A stretch of DNA of 34,024 nucleotides from Gammaproteobacteria bacterium (lineage in GTDB: Bacteria > Pseudomonadota > Gammaproteobacteria > Chromatiales > Chromatiaceae): contig JAAAOQ010000269.1 of assembly GCA_009908845.1 (NCBI GenBank), forward strand, positions 1 to 34,024, given 5' to 3'. The notes under the pieces are model-generated. The model was not told the DNA's origin. It was given only the letters and a program-made list of their open reading frames with translations, and searched no databases. Made by a program: the position numbers and the translations under genes. Shown in pieces: positions 23,238-32,085 of the stretch; the stretch's first letter is position 1; every line of letters starts with the position of its first letter.

Positions 23238-25898
23238 TCAATGCCCTGTCGCGCCAGGAGCTCGGCCGTTCCGCTTGCCGGCCGGATCGACCCGGTCGTG
23301 CTGCCTCAACAGGCGTCCGTTCTCAGCCACGGGCGCTGCGATGCCGGCTGAGCCAGGCTGTCGTTTGAACAGGCCGCGCGGACGCGCCGAGTTGCCGATC
23401 ACCGCGAGCGAACTCAGCGGCATCGAGATCGCAGCGACCAACGGGGTGATCAGGGCGGCCATGGCCAGCGGCACCATGATCAGATTGTAGGTAATCGAGA
23501 GACCGATGTTCTGGCGGATCGTCCGTAACGTGCGGCGCGAGAGCGCCGCGGCATCGCAAACAGGCATCAGCTCACTGCGCATCAGCACGATATCGGCGCT
23601 CGCGATCGAGACATCGGTGCCGCTACCGACCGCAATGCCGACGTCGGCCTGCACCAGGGCCGGCGCATCATTGATGCCGTCCCCGACCATCGCGACCCGC
23701 TCGCCTTTTTGCTGAAGCCTCATGATCACCTCGGCCTTGTCCTCTGGACGCACCTGCGCGACGAAATCGGTGATCCCGAGCTGCGCGGCGATGCGCTGCG
23801 CAACGGCCTCGCGATCCCCGGTCAGCAGGGTCACGCTCAGCCCATCCGCTTGCAATCGCTGGATCACCGCGGTGGCGTCGGCGCGCAGATGATCGGCAAC
23901 GACCAGGCGCAGACGCTCGCGGCCGTCGACGGCACAGTAGAGCAGCGTGCCGGCCCGTTGCGGCTCATCCAAGCCAGGCGGCTCGATTGGGATACCGTTG
24001 GCGCACAGCCAGTCCGCGGTACCGATCATCAGACGATGGCCATCGACGGTCCCCGCAATCCCGGCCCCCGGCTCGACCGCGACATCGCAAACGTCGACCG
24101 CACTCAGCCGGGCCCCTGCGTCTCGGGCCAACTGCACCACGGCCCGGGCGAAGGGGTGCTCCGAAACCTGCTCCAGTGCAGCGACCAAACGCAGCAGGTC
24201 CCGCTGTGTCCCGCTCAGCGCCGCCACTCCGGCGTCTTCCTCCCAGGGGAGCTCGTCGAGAGCGTCGACCACCTCCAACCGGCTGACGAGTGGACGGCCC
24301 GCGGTGAGCGTCCCGGTCTTGTCGAACACGATCTGCTTGATCCCGGAGAGGGTCTCGAGCACGGCCCCGTGCTTGATCAGGATACCGTGCCGTGCACCAA
24401 GGCCAGAGGCAACCGCGATCGCCATCGGGGTCGCCAGCCCGAAGGCGCAGGGGCAGGTGATGATCAGCACCGAGGTCGCGGCCATCAGCGCCGTCTCGAG
24501 ATCCCGACCGGCCCAGATCATGAAGGTCGTCAAGGCCAGACCCAGGGTCAGCGCAACGAACCAGGGCACGATCCGGTCAGCAAGGGACTGAATCGGCGCC
24601 TTACTCGATTGCGCCTCCTCGACCAGCTGGATGATGCGCCCGAGCGCGGTATCGCGCAGCAGACCGGTCACCCGCACCTCGAACACGCCGGCACCATTGA
24701 GGGTGCCGGCGGCGACCGTATCGCCGACACCGCGCGCCACCGGCTCGGATTCGCCGGTGAGCATCGCTTCGTCGATCTCGCTCGAGCCCTTGATCACGAC
24801 CCCATCGGCCGGGATCGTCTCGCCGGGGCGCACGAGCAGTGTCTCATCGCATTGCACCGCCCGAATCGGCACCACCACCGGCTCGCCGTCGCGCATCAGG
24901 GTCGCGACTTTCGGCTGCAGATCGAGCAGTCTTTGGGTCGCGGCAACCGCGTGGCGCTTCGAGATCGCCTCCAGGAAGCGCCCGACCAGGATCACGAACA
25001 GGAAATTGACCACGGTATCCCAGTAGACCTGGCCCTGGCCGCTGACGGTGACGAAGAGCGAATACAGGTAGGTGATCGAAGCGCCGATCGCGATCGGCAG
25101 GTCCATCGTCAAGGCGCGTTGGCGCAGCCCGAGCCAGGCACCGTGGAAGAAGGGCCAGCCCGAATACAGCAGGGTCGGGGTCGCGATCGCGAGACCGACC
25201 CAGTGGAAGAGCGTGCGGAACTCGCCCTCGTCGGCGCCCGCATAGAGCGCGATCGAGACCCACATCAGATTCATCGCCGCAAAACCGGCGAAGGCCATCC
25301 GATAGAGGAGGCCCCGATTGCGCCGCTTCAGTGACCCTTCCGCGGCCTCGGGATCGAAGGGCACGGCCGCATAGCCGATCTCGGCCAAGCGCTGCAGCAA
25401 CGCTGAAAGAGGCTGCCGGCTGTTGTCCCACTTCAGACGCAAGCGGCGACCGGTGAGATTGACCCGGGCCTCCTCGACTCCGGGCATCTGCGACAGCCCG
25501 TTCTCGATCAACCAGACGCAGGCGGCGCAGTGGATGCCTTCGACGTGCAGGTTGATCTCACGCTGCTCGGTCGAGGTGTCGAGGTAGGCGGCCTGGACCT
25601 CATCAAGATCGTAGACACCGAGCTGCTTGGGCGGCTCGGGCGGCGGTCCGAGCACCTCACCCTCGGGCGTGCGGCGGTAGAAGCCTTCGAGGCCGGCCGC
25701 ATAGATCGCTTCACAGACAGCCCGACAACCGCCGCAGCAGAAAGAGCGGTCGCTGCCGTCAATCTCTGCGGACAGGACGTCGACCCCGTCCAGCGGCAAA
25801 CCGCAATGGAAGCAGCGCCCATTCAGGTCGACGGCCGCGGCAGTGGGGTAGGCGCTGGGGGCAGGCTCAGTGGGGCTAGCGCTGGGATTTGACGACAT
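23238..25898 (-). CDS. ccoI: Copper-transporting P1B-type ATPase CcoI
   Basis: An inner-membrane copper pump that supplies copper for cbb3 oxidase assembly. The 886-aa product has, in order: an N-terminal Cys-rich domain specific to the CcoI/FixI type (CFHCGLPLDG and SFCCGGCRAVCEAIY); an HMA domain with the metal site IHCAACVWLIE; eight membrane helices; the TGES motif (AMLTGESEPV); the CPC transport motif (ITCPCAFGLATPMA); the phosphorylation site VFDKTGTLT; the SEHPFA motif; and the hinge GDGINDAPAL. Two starts are possible: 25898 (MSSNPSA) is chosen, and 25925 would add nine residues. It lies between ccoH and ccoS in the usual order. Confidence 0.96.
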   Translation of the reverse strand: MSSNPSASPTEPAPSAYPTAAAVDLNGRCFHCGLPLDGVDVLSAEIDGSDRSFCCGGCRAVCEAIYAAGLEGFYRRTPEGEVLGPPPEPPKQLGVYDLDEVQAAYLDTSTEQREINLHVEGIHCAACVWLIENGLSQMPGVEEARVNLTGRRLRLKWDNSRQPLSALLQRLAEIGYAAVPFDPEAAEGSLKRRNRGLLYRMAFAGFAAMNLMWVSIALYAGADEGEFRTLFHWVGLAIATPTLLYSGWPFFHGAWLGLRQRALTMDLPIAIGASITYLYSLFVTVSGQGQVYWDTVVNFLFVILVGRFLEAISKRHAVAATQRLLDLQPKVATLMRDGEPVVVPIRAVQCDETLLVRPGETIPADGVVIKGSSEIDEAMLTGESEPVARGVGDTVAAGTLNGAGVFEVRVTGLLRDTALGRIIQLVEEAQSSKAPIQSLADRIVPWFVALTLGLALTTFMIWAGRDLETALMAATSVLIITCPCAFGLATPMAIAVASGLGARHGILIKHGAVLETLSGIKQIVFDKTGTLTAGRPLVSRLEVVDALDELPWEEDAGVAALSGTQRDLLRLVAALEQVSEHPFARAVVQLARDAGARLSAVDVCDVAVEPGAGIAGTVDGHRLMIGTADWLCANGIPIEPPGLDEPQRAGTLLYCAVDGRERLRLVVADHLRADATAVIQRLQADGLSVTLLTGDREAVAQRIAAQLGITDFVAQVRPEDKAEVIMRLQQKGERVAMVGDGINDAPALVQADVGIAVGSGTDVSIASADIVLMRSELMPVCDAAALSRRTLRTIRQNIGLSITYNLIMVPLAMAALITPLVAAISMPLSSLAVIGNSARPRGLFKRQPGSAGIAAPVAENGRLLRQHDRVDPAGKRNGRAPGATGH

Positions 25899-26020
25899 GG
25901 ATCGATAGCAGGATGCGTCGCGCATGGCGGCCGCTCGTCAGGATCTCAGCGCGCATACCTGAAGCGAGCGGAAGCACGATGCGGAACGGGCGCCCAGCGA
26001 CGCAACCGTTCTGACCTCGT

Positions 26021-26059
26021 TCTCTTCAGGTACTCTCTTCAGGCACTCTCTTCAGGATC
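26021..26059. repeat. Three-copy 13-bp tandem repeat after ccoH
   Basis: Units tctcttcaggtac, tctcttcaggcac and tctcttcaggatc start at 26021, 26034 and 26047. They end next to the ccoH stop codon (26060-26062). They lie in the 134-base gap (if ccoI starts at 25925) between ccoH and ccoI and are transcribed on the minus strand as repeats of cctgaagaga. Confidence 0.9.
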
Positions 26060-26626
26060 TCAGGGTGCACCAACGCTGATCCGCTGATCAAACACGACCT
26101 CCTGGTCACCGCTCTCAGCGGCCACCAAGGTATCCCAAACGCCGGCGATCGGGAAGCTCACCTCGACGGCGTAACGGCCGGGCGCCTCCTCGATCATCGG
26201 TTGGGAAAAATCGGCGGCCGCATCCGATGGACGATAGGCATAGTAGGTCACCGCATCGGGTCGGACCGGTTGACCGGCGGCATCGACGACGAAGAAGCGG
26301 ACCGTGGTCGGCCGGCCTTCGGCCAGATCACCCGGGGTATCAACGCTCATCGTCCACCCGGGTGCCTCCGCACGGCGGGTCGCCAAGGTCCGTTCGACCC
26401 GACGTCCGCGCTCGTAATAGTCGTCGACCACGAGACCGGGATTGGTCGCGAATGCCAGCACGATCATGGTCGCATTGACCGCCAAAACGATCGCCACCAG
26501 CGCGAGCCAGGCAATGACCCAGGGATTGCGCCAAGCGCTGCGAGGGCGCCGGTGCTCGGTCTCAAGATCAGACGCAGCGGTTGGTTGGGTGCCAGCGGCG
26601 AGCGAATCAGTCATCGAATCATCCAT
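26060..26626 (-). CDS. ccoH: cbb3 oxidase assembly protein FixH/CcoH
   Basis: CcoH is a single-span membrane protein that associates with cbb3 oxidase and its copper pump during assembly. The 188-aa product has a polar N-terminus, then the family pattern AWRNPWVIAWLALVAIVLAVNATMI (helix at about residues 32-58) and NPGLVVDDYYERGR, a hallmark of FixH. The rest is a periplasmic beta-rich domain ending in VSFPIAGVWDTLVAA. The ATG at 26626 is 15 bases after the ccoG stop; an in-frame ATG four codons later is also possible. It is part of the ccoG-H-I-S unit. Confidence 0.92.
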   Translation of the reverse strand: MDDSMTDSLAAGTQPTAASDLETEHRRPRSAWRNPWVIAWLALVAIVLAVNATMIVLAFATNPGLVVDDYYERGRRVERTLATRRAEAPGWTMSVDTPGDLAEGRPTTVRFFVVDAAGQPVRPDAVTYYAYRPSDAAADFSQPMIEEAPGRYAVEVSFPIAGVWDTLVAAESGDQEVVFDQRISVGAP

Positions 26627-26641
26627 CTCGGGTTATGAGAA

Positions 26642-28075
26642 TCAGCGCGAGGGACCGAAAAAGGCGTTTTCGCGCTCGGCGCTGACCTGGGTGCCATCCG
26701 GCAACTGCGTCGTCGCGACAAAGGTAACCGGCAGGCGCTCACCGTCGAGATCGGAACGCCCGATCTTGATGAAGACGATCGCCGGCGTGACCTCGCCGTG
26801 CTTGACCGCGATCGGTTCTTCGGCGCCCATCAGTGTCAGCGGCACCGGCGCCTCGGCGCTGATCCCGACCTTCAGATCCGTCTCACTCTTATTGAGGATC
26901 TTCAGCGTGTATTTGTTCTGGATCGAGCCATCCGAGAGCTGGACATATAACGGCGCCCGCTCATGGAGTACCTTGAGCTCGATGGCAGCGAGGGTCGACA
27001 GCCCGTAGATGATGCCGCTGAGCGCAAGCGCCAGGATAGCGGTATAGACCCAGACACGCGGCCGGAGCAGCATCGGTTTGACCGACTCACCCTCGAGCTC
27101 GTCCAAGGAGGCGTAGCGAATCAGGCCACGCGGACGCCCAACCTTATCCATTACCGCATTGCAGGCATCGATACAGAGCCCGCAGGTAATGCAGCCCTCC
27201 TGCTGACCGTTGCGGATATCGACCCCGGTCGGACAGACCGCAACGCACTGATTACAGTCGACACAGTCGCCGGTGGTGCGTGTCTCCTCGATCTCACCCT
27301 TCTTGACCCGGCCACGCGGCTCGCCCCGTGTGACATCATAGGCCGGCACGACCGTGGACTTATCGAGCATCACACCCTGGATACGGGCGTAAGGGCAGAG
27401 CCAGAAACAGACCTGCTCACGCAGCCATCCCGCCAGCAGATAGGTGCCGAATGTGAACAGCGCAACCGACGCATAGACGGCCGCGTTCGCCCCCCCAACG
27501 AAGAAATCCCTCCACAGCGGACCGGCACCATAGAACCAGGCGACGAAGCTGAATCCGGTCAAGAAGCCGATCACGAGCCAGATGGCGTGCTTGAGCACCT
27601 TGATGCGCAGCTTGCGCGCATCGACGGGTGCCTTGTCGAGCTTGCGTCGCTGTGGCGGGCTGCCCTCGAGACGCTCCTCGATCCAGGTGAACACGTCGGT
27701 CCAAACGGTTTGAAAGCAGAAGTAGCCGCAGTAGACGCGTCCAGCCAGGGCCGTCGCGACCGCCAGCAGGATCGCGAAGAACAGCAGCAGCAGCGATAGC
27801 ATCCAGAAGTCCTGCGGCAGGACGGTGACCCCAAAAAGGTGGTATTGGCGGTTCGGGATATCGAAGAGGACGGCCTGACGCCCATTCCACTGGACATAGG
27901 GCCCCAGGAAGAAGATCAGCCAGACCGATGCCGCAAGCCACTTGATGCGGCGCCATTTGCCCGGCATCCGTTTAGCATGGATCGTCTCGCCGCCGGTGTT
28001 GACTTCCCAGTGGTGGGCCTCGGCGTAGAGCTCGTCCATTGCCGCGTCAGAGCTGCGCGGAGCCGTTTGATTCAT
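26642..28075 (-). CDS. ccoG: cbb3 oxidase accessory ferredoxin-like protein CcoG
   Basis: A membrane iron-sulfur protein (RdxA/FixG) thought to reduce copper for cbb3 assembly. The 477-aa product has five or so membrane helices. The membrane-embedded Cys motifs are YCGYFCFQTVW and VCFWLCPYARIQGVM. Two 4Fe-4S ferredoxin motifs follow: CVDCNQCVAVCPTGVD and CITCGLCIDACNAVMD. The C-terminal third is a periplasmic immunoglobulin-like domain (YTLKILNKSETDLKVGI). The start at 28075 (MNQTAP) is chosen; an alternative 18 codons upstream (28129) is less likely. It starts a second transcription unit after a terminator that follows the structural ccoNOQP genes. Confidence 0.95.
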   Translation of the reverse strand: MNQTAPRSSDAAMDELYAEAHHWEVNTGGETIHAKRMPGKWRRIKWLAASVWLIFFLGPYVQWNGRQAVLFDIPNRQYHLFGVTVLPQDFWMLSLLLLFFAILLAVATALAGRVYCGYFCFQTVWTDVFTWIEERLEGSPPQRRKLDKAPVDARKLRIKVLKHAIWLVIGFLTGFSFVAWFYGAGPLWRDFFVGGANAAVYASVALFTFGTYLLAGWLREQVCFWLCPYARIQGVMLDKSTVVPAYDVTRGEPRGRVKKGEIEETRTTGDCVDCNQCVAVCPTGVDIRNGQQEGCITCGLCIDACNAVMDKVGRPRGLIRYASLDELEGESVKPMLLRPRVWVYTAILALALSGIIYGLSTLAAIELKVLHERAPLYVQLSDGSIQNKYTLKILNKSETDLKVGISAEAPVPLTLMGAEEPIAVKHGEVTPAIVFIKIGRSDLDGERLPVTFVATTQLPDGTQVSAERENAFFGPSR

Positions 28076-28176
28076 ATTACAGCAACCAGGTTCACGAACA
28101 TCTGTGTACCGGGGGAGACCGGCATCCATCAGGGCGTGCCGGCGAATTCGAGCACGAGATGATGGGTCGAAAAATG

Positions 28177-28210
28177 GTGAAAGAAAAAAGGGGGATACTC
28201 GATCCCCCTT
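28177..28210 (-). terminator. Strong intrinsic terminator between cbb3 structural and assembly genes
   Basis: On the minus strand a 9-bp perfect stem (aagggggat with atccccctt, plus-strand arms 28188-28196 and 28202-28210, five-base loop) is followed by a T-run (TTTTTTCTTTC, plus-strand 28179-28189). It lies 45 bases after the stop of the 44-aa gene and about 100 bases before the ccoG start. Confidence 0.92.
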
Positions 28211-28255
28211 CCCGTCCCTGACCCCTCCTAGACATCTCCTGAGGCCAACATCGCG

Positions 28256-28390
28256 CTACTGTTGTTCGCTCTTATGTCGTTCTGCGTCTTCATTCATCAG
28301 TCTGATCACCTTGTACACCAGGTAGCCGATAATGAATACAGCGATCGCAACGCTGACGATGGAACCCCAAAACACCGCATCGAGGTGCAT
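28256..28390 (-). CDS. Small single-span membrane protein downstream of ccoP (44 aa)
   Basis: A short frame with a strong GGGGAGG five bases before its ATG (28390) and TAG at 28258-28256. Residues 4-25 form one membrane helix (DAVFWGSIVSVAIAVFIIGY), followed by a charged tail (RLMNEDAERHKSEQQ). It is the last gene before the intrinsic terminator and lies 114 bases after the ccoP stop, so it belongs to the oxidase transcript. By size and shape it could be a fifth small subunit such as CcoM, known from some gammaproteobacterial cbb3 oxidases, but the similarity is too weak to name it. A second CcoQ-like protein is another possibility. Confidence 0.78.
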   Translation of the reverse strand: MHLDAVFWGSIVSVAIAVFIIGYLVYKVIRLMNEDAERHKSEQQ

Positions 28391-28433
28391 GTCATCCTCC
28401 CCATCCTATTCTGATTCCAGGAGGCCCTATCAA

Positions 28434-28493
28434 AATGCCCGCCTAACCTACGCAAGTTGCTGAGTTTTAGGCTGTAGAGGGCATTAGGTTAGG
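28434..28493. repeat. Two crossing inverted repeats after ccoP
   Basis: Pair one: aatgccc (28434-28440) with gggcatt (28479-28485). Pair two: cctaaccta (28442-28450) with taggttagg (28485-28493). Both are perfect, but their order is A, B, A', B', so they cross and cannot nest. In RNA they would be alternative hairpins or a pseudoknot. The position is the gap between ccoP and the 44-aa gene. Confidence 0.8.
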
Positions 28494-28504
28494 GCTTCTA
28501 AGGC

Positions 28505-29437
28505 CTATTGCCCTCCGCCGAGGCTGTGGACATAGACCGCCAGTTTCTTGATCTGGTCGGGCTCGAGCTTGCCGTCGAGACTGCCAGCGGCATCGCCGAA
28601 CGCAGGCATCACCGCATCGCGGGTCTGCTCCACAGCAGGCTGATTGACCCCATAGAGGATCGTATGCTTCGCGCTCTCATAGCCACCGGGGCGGAAACGC
28701 CAGATGCTGTCCCTGAGATTCGCAGCACCGACTGTGACGATACTGCCATCGGGCAGCTCCGCCAGCACGCCGTTGGCCTCAGCACCGTGACAGGCGTTGC
28801 AGCCCTTCTCGTTGTAGAGCTTCCATCCCGCTTCGCTCCCCCCCTCTCCCTGGGTCTCGCCCATCTCCACGACCCAATTCGCGAGGGTATCGGCCTCGGC
28901 CTCGGTCAGGATGTCTTTGTGCGCGGTCATGGCCCCCTTGCGTCCGTTGGTGATGCTCTCCTGAATCTTCGCCAGCGATCCACCATAGAGCCAGTTGTCG
29001 TCGGCCAGCACCGGATAGCCTGGATTACCCTGTCCGCCGCTGCCGTGACAGGCTGAACAATAGTCGCCGAACAGCACCTTAGCCGATGCCAGCGTGTACT
29101 GCGTCAGGCCCGGATCATCCAGGATCTCCTCGGCACTCATTCCGGCGATCTGATCCTCATACTGTGCGCGCACTTCCTCGACCTGCTCGACCCCCTGCTC
29201 GTATTCCTTGATCGAGCTCCAGCCAAGGATGCCCTTTGTAAAGCCGCCGCCTTCTTGGGATTGCCACGGCAAGACCGGAAACATCGGGTAGAGGATGCCG
29301 TATAGGATGAACCAGGCGAGCGATGCCCAGAGTGCGATCATCCACCACTGCGGCGGTGGGTTGTTGAGCTCGCGAATATTGTCATCCCAGAAGTGCCCGG
29401 TGTTGTTCTCGCCCGGGAAGGGGTTATGCTCGGCCAT
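28505..29437 (-). CDS. ccoP: cbb3 oxidase dihaem cytochrome c subunit CcoP
   Basis: CcoP passes electrons from soluble cytochromes to CcoO and the catalytic subunit. The 310-aa product starts MAEHNPFPGENNTGHFWDDN, the family hallmark for partner docking. It has membrane helices at about residues 28-55 (WWMIALWASLAWFILYGILYPMFP), then two cytochrome c domains with CSACH and CNACH haem sites. Axial methionines are likely in GAMTAHKDIL and VMPAFGD. GGAG lies eight bases before the ATG at 29437. Its start overlaps the ccoQ end by 14 bases. It is fourth in the ccoN-O-Q-P order. Confidence 0.97.
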   Translation of the reverse strand: MAEHNPFPGENNTGHFWDDNIRELNNPPPQWWMIALWASLAWFILYGILYPMFPVLPWQSQEGGGFTKGILGWSSIKEYEQGVEQVEEVRAQYEDQIAGMSAEEILDDPGLTQYTLASAKVLFGDYCSACHGSGGQGNPGYPVLADDNWLYGGSLAKIQESITNGRKGAMTAHKDILTEAEADTLANWVVEMGETQGEGGSEAGWKLYNEKGCNACHGAEANGVLAELPDGSIVTVGAANLRDSIWRFRPGGYESAKHTILYGVNQPAVEQTRDAVMPAFGDAAGSLDGKLEPDQIKKLAVYVHSLGGGQ

Positions 29438-29597
29438 CGTGATCTCCGCGGTCCTCGTTATCGTCTTCAAACGGGATATGCTTTTTTGCTTCGAGCTTGT
29501 CCCGATTCTTGGGCCGAAAGACCTGAAAGTAGGCCACGATCATCAGGACGAAGATGACAACGGTCAGGATGGTGCCGACCCAATCGGTCGCCGTCAT
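29424..29597 (-). CDS. ccoQ: cbb3 oxidase small subunit CcoQ
   Basis: A 57-aa single-span protein between ccoO and ccoP. One helix (WVGTILTVVIFVLMIVAYFQVF) is followed by RPKNRDKLEAKKHIPFEDD, the typical CcoQ tail. CcoQ stabilises the oxidase complex. The ATG at 29597 is used here. A GTG at 29639, overlapping the ccoO stop, would add 14 residues ([14 protein letters not shown]) and could be the true start through translational coupling. The gene ends inside the start of ccoP (14-base overlap). Confidence 0.88.
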   Translation of the reverse strand: MTATDWVGTILTVVIFVLMIVAYFQVFRPKNRDKLEAKKHIPFEDDNEDRGDHDGRA

Positions 29598-29631
29598 CGC
29601 AGCCCAGTCGGTCTCGAAGTATTCGGCCAAA

Positions 29632-30384
29632 CTACTCACGGTAATCGACGCCGGGCTCGAGCTTTGCCATGGTGCCGAGCACCTGCAGATAGGCGACCAT
29701 GGCATCCATCTCCGTCTTACCTTCCAATAGGGCCGGTGCCGCCTCAATATCACTATCGTTGTAGGGCACGCCGATGACCCGCAGACCCTTCATGTGTCGC
29801 TGCATCTTCTTCGGGTTGACCAGACGCTCGTCGAGCCATGGATAGGCCGGCATGACTGATTCCGGGACGACAGCCGTCGGCTCGCGCAGATGCTGGCGGT
29901 GCCACTCGTCCGAGTACTTGCCGCCGAGCCGTGCCATATCGGGACCGGTGCGTTTTGACCCCCATTGGAACGGGTGATCGAACATCGATTCCGATGCCAG
30001 CGAGTAATGTCCATAGCGCTCACGCTCATCGCGGAAGGGTCGCACCTGCTGTGAATGACAGAGGTAGCAGCCCTCACGCTGATAGATATCGCGCCCGGCC
30101 AGCTCCAACGCGGTGTATGGGCGCACACCGTCGCCTGGATTCCAATTCCACTGTTCCTGACCTTGCTCATTCACGGTCACGATCGGCTGTGAGCCGGGCG
30201 CATCCCGGTTCCAGACGATCTCTGGGAAGCGGTTCGCCTCTTCGGTGCTCTTCAGGTAGAAGAGCGGCACGATCTCGACGATACCGCCGACCGACAGCAC
30301 GATCGCGACCACGATCAACAGTCCCCAGATGTTGCGCTCCATGCGCTCCTGAATCCCCTTCGGTGGCGTGTTCTTCTCAGCCAT
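29632..30384 (-). CDS. ccoO: cbb3 oxidase monohaem cytochrome c subunit CcoO
   Basis: The 250-aa membrane-anchored cytochrome c of cbb3 oxidase, relaying electrons from CcoP to CcoN. Residues 18-45 form the anchor helix ([26 protein letters not shown]). The haem site is [18 protein letters not shown], a CcoO signature, followed by [12 protein letters not shown]. The methionine ligand lies in VMPAYPWL. The C-terminal part ([13 protein letters not shown]) is typical. It starts 39 bases after the ccoN stop codon and is followed by ccoQ with overlap or a small gap, depending on the ccoQ start. Confidence 0.97.
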   Translation of the reverse strand: MAEKNTPPKGIQERMERNIWGLLIVVAIVLSVGGIVEIVPLFYLKSTEEANRFPEIVWNRDAPGSQPIVTVNEQGQEQWNWNPGDGVRPYTALELAGRDIYQREGCYLCHSQQVRPFRDERERYGHYSLASESMFDHPFQWGSKRTGPDMARLGGKYSDEWHRQHLREPTAVVPESVMPAYPWLDERLVNPKKMQRHMKGLRVIGVPYNDSDIEAAPALLEGKTEMDAMVAYLQVLGTMAKLEPGVDYRE

Positions 30385-30423
30385 GACGTACTCTCTCCTC
30401 GGGATTTCGGCGCTTCATTCAGC

Positions 30424-31875
30424 TCAGGCGGCCGCCACGGCAGTCGGGCCGCGCGCCTCGCGCAGACTCCCGGCGGATACCGACTTCCATACCGTCATCA
30501 GCACATTGAACAGCATGATCATCGCACCGATCAGGAAGATGCCGCCGCCGACCGCGCGCATCGCGTAGTACGGATGCATCGCCGCAACCGATTCGACGAA
30601 GGTATAGGCCAGGGTTCCGTACTCGTCATAGGCACGCCACATCAGACCCTGCATGATGCCGGAGACCCACATCGCGACGACGTAGATCACGGTGCCGATG
30701 GTCGCGGTCCAGAAGTGGACATTGACGAGCTTTTCGGACCACATCTCGGTGTGCCAGAGCCGAGTCATCAGGTGGTAGATCGCACCGATCGAGATCCCGG
30801 CGACCCAGCCCAGCGCGCCCGAATGCACGTGGCCGATGGTCCAGTCGGTGTAATGGGAGAGGGCGTTGACCGTCTTCAGCGACATGACCGGACCCTCGAA
30901 GGTCGACATCGCATAGAAGGCCAGCGCAATGATTAGGAACCGCAGCACATAGTCGGTCCGTAGTTTGTCCCAGGCGCCGGACAGGGTCATCATGCCATTT
31001 ACCGCACCGCCCCAGGACGGGATGATCATCGCCAGCGAGACCGCTGCGCCGAGCGAGCCGGTCCAGTCCGGCAAAGCGGTATACTGCAGATGGTGCGCAC
31101 CGAGCCAAACGTAGCCGAACATCAGCGCCCAGAAGTGGATCACCGACAAACGATAGGAGTAGATCGGGCGGTTCGCCTGCTTCGGCACGAAGTAGTACAT
31201 GATCCCAAGGAAGCCCGCGGTCAGATAGAAGCCGACCGCGTTGTGGCCCCACCACCACTGGATCATTGCGTCCTGCACCCCGGAAAAGAGGCTATAGGAC
31301 TTCATCAGGCCCACCGGGATCGACAGGCTGTTGACCACGTGCAGATAGACGATCATCACCATCATGCCGAGGAAGAACCAGTTCGACACATAGATGTGCG
31401 AGGACTTCCGGTTCGCGATGGTCATAATGAAGTTGAAGGTGAAGGCCAGCCAGACAACGGCGATCAGGATGTCGATCGGCCACTCGAGCTCGGCGTACTC
31501 CTTCGACTGTGTGAAGCCGAGCGGTAGCGTGATCACCGCGAGCAGAATGATCGCGTTCCAACCCCAAAAGGTGAACCAGGCGAGCTTGTTGCTCCAGAGG
31601 CTTACACCGCAGGTGCGCTGAACCGTGTAGTACGCCGTGCCCATCAGCGTGCAGCCACCGAACGCGAAGATAACCGCATTCGTATGAACGGGCCGGAGCC
31701 GACCGAACGAGATATATGGGTTATCGAAGTTCAGAAATGGCCAAGCGAGCTCGGACGCGATGTAGACACCGACGCCGGCACCCACGACGAGATAGACGAC
31801 CGCCATGATCGTAAACCAGCGGACGACATCGAAATCGTATTTGCGCTCCGCGGAATAGTCGGCTGTGGCTTCCAT
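30424..31875 (-). CDS. ccoN: cbb3 oxidase catalytic subunit CcoN
   Basis: The 483-aa haem-copper subunit that reduces oxygen and pumps protons, with about 12 membrane helices. Haem and copper ligands are visible. These are [12 protein letters not shown] (low-spin haem His), the copper His cluster in [13 protein letters not shown] and [14 protein letters not shown], and [12 protein letters not shown] with the paired haem histidines. The C-type family Tyr lies in [16 protein letters not shown]. The ATG at 31875 is preceded by GGGGGG three bases upstream; a longer frame starts in the promoter region and is rejected. It is the first gene of ccoN-O-Q-P. Confidence 0.98.
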   Translation of the reverse strand: MEATADYSAERKYDFDVVRWFTIMAVVYLVVGAGVGVYIASELAWPFLNFDNPYISFGRLRPVHTNAVIFAFGGCTLMGTAYYTVQRTCGVSLWSNKLAWFTFWGWNAIILLAVITLPLGFTQSKEYAELEWPIDILIAVVWLAFTFNFIMTIANRKSSHIYVSNWFFLGMMVMIVYLHVVNSLSIPVGLMKSYSLFSGVQDAMIQWWWGHNAVGFYLTAGFLGIMYYFVPKQANRPIYSYRLSVIHFWALMFGYVWLGAHHLQYTALPDWTGSLGAAVSLAMIIPSWGGAVNGMMTLSGAWDKLRTDYVLRFLIIALAFYAMSTFEGPVMSLKTVNALSHYTDWTIGHVHSGALGWVAGISIGAIYHLMTRLWHTEMWSEKLVNVHFWTATIGTVIYVVAMWVSGIMQGLMWRAYDEYGTLAYTFVESVAAMHPYYAMRAVGGGIFLIGAMIMLFNVLMTVWKSVSAGSLREARGPTAVAAA

Positions 31876-31962
31876 AGACCCCCCAAACAGGCTGGGAAAA
31901 TGAGAGGAGTCTGGGCGTTCTGGCCCAGGTGTTGTGCAGCGCACCACCTTGGCGCGCGACCG

Positions 31963-31986
31963 CGCAATCACACTGGATTGATTGCG
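31963..31986. promoter_or_regulatory. Inverted repeat overlapping the ccoN promoter
   Basis: cgcaatca (31963-31970) and tgattgcg (31979-31986) are perfect inverted copies with an eight-base spacer. They cover the -10 and the spacer of the candidate ccoN promoter. The half-site ttgattgcg resembles the TTGAT half of FNR/Anr sites, but the other half does not fit the FNR spacing. Confidence 0.55.
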
Positions 31987-31995
31987 AAAAGTCAA
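31967..31995 (-). promoter_or_regulatory. Candidate sigma-70 promoter for ccoN
   Basis: On the minus strand TTGACT (31995-31990) and TGTGAT (31972-31967) are separated by 17 bases. This is a good -35 and a fair -10 (four of six). The transcript would have a leader of about 85 bases before the ccoN ATG. Confidence 0.5.
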
Positions 31996-32085
31996 GGCGA
32001 GCAGGACCGTTCGAACGGCTGCGAGCAGCATCTCATCGGCACGAAGCACAAGCGCTGTCGGGGCCACCGCACAACCACCAATAGA

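Noticed and set aside
23709-25334. Long plus-strand open frame opposite ccoI
   Set aside because: Composition is typical of a shadow of the P-type ATPase gene; no motifs.
31978-31995. FNR/Anr box near the ccoN promoter
   Set aside because: TTGAT and GTCAA are eight bases apart rather than four, so the canonical site is not present.
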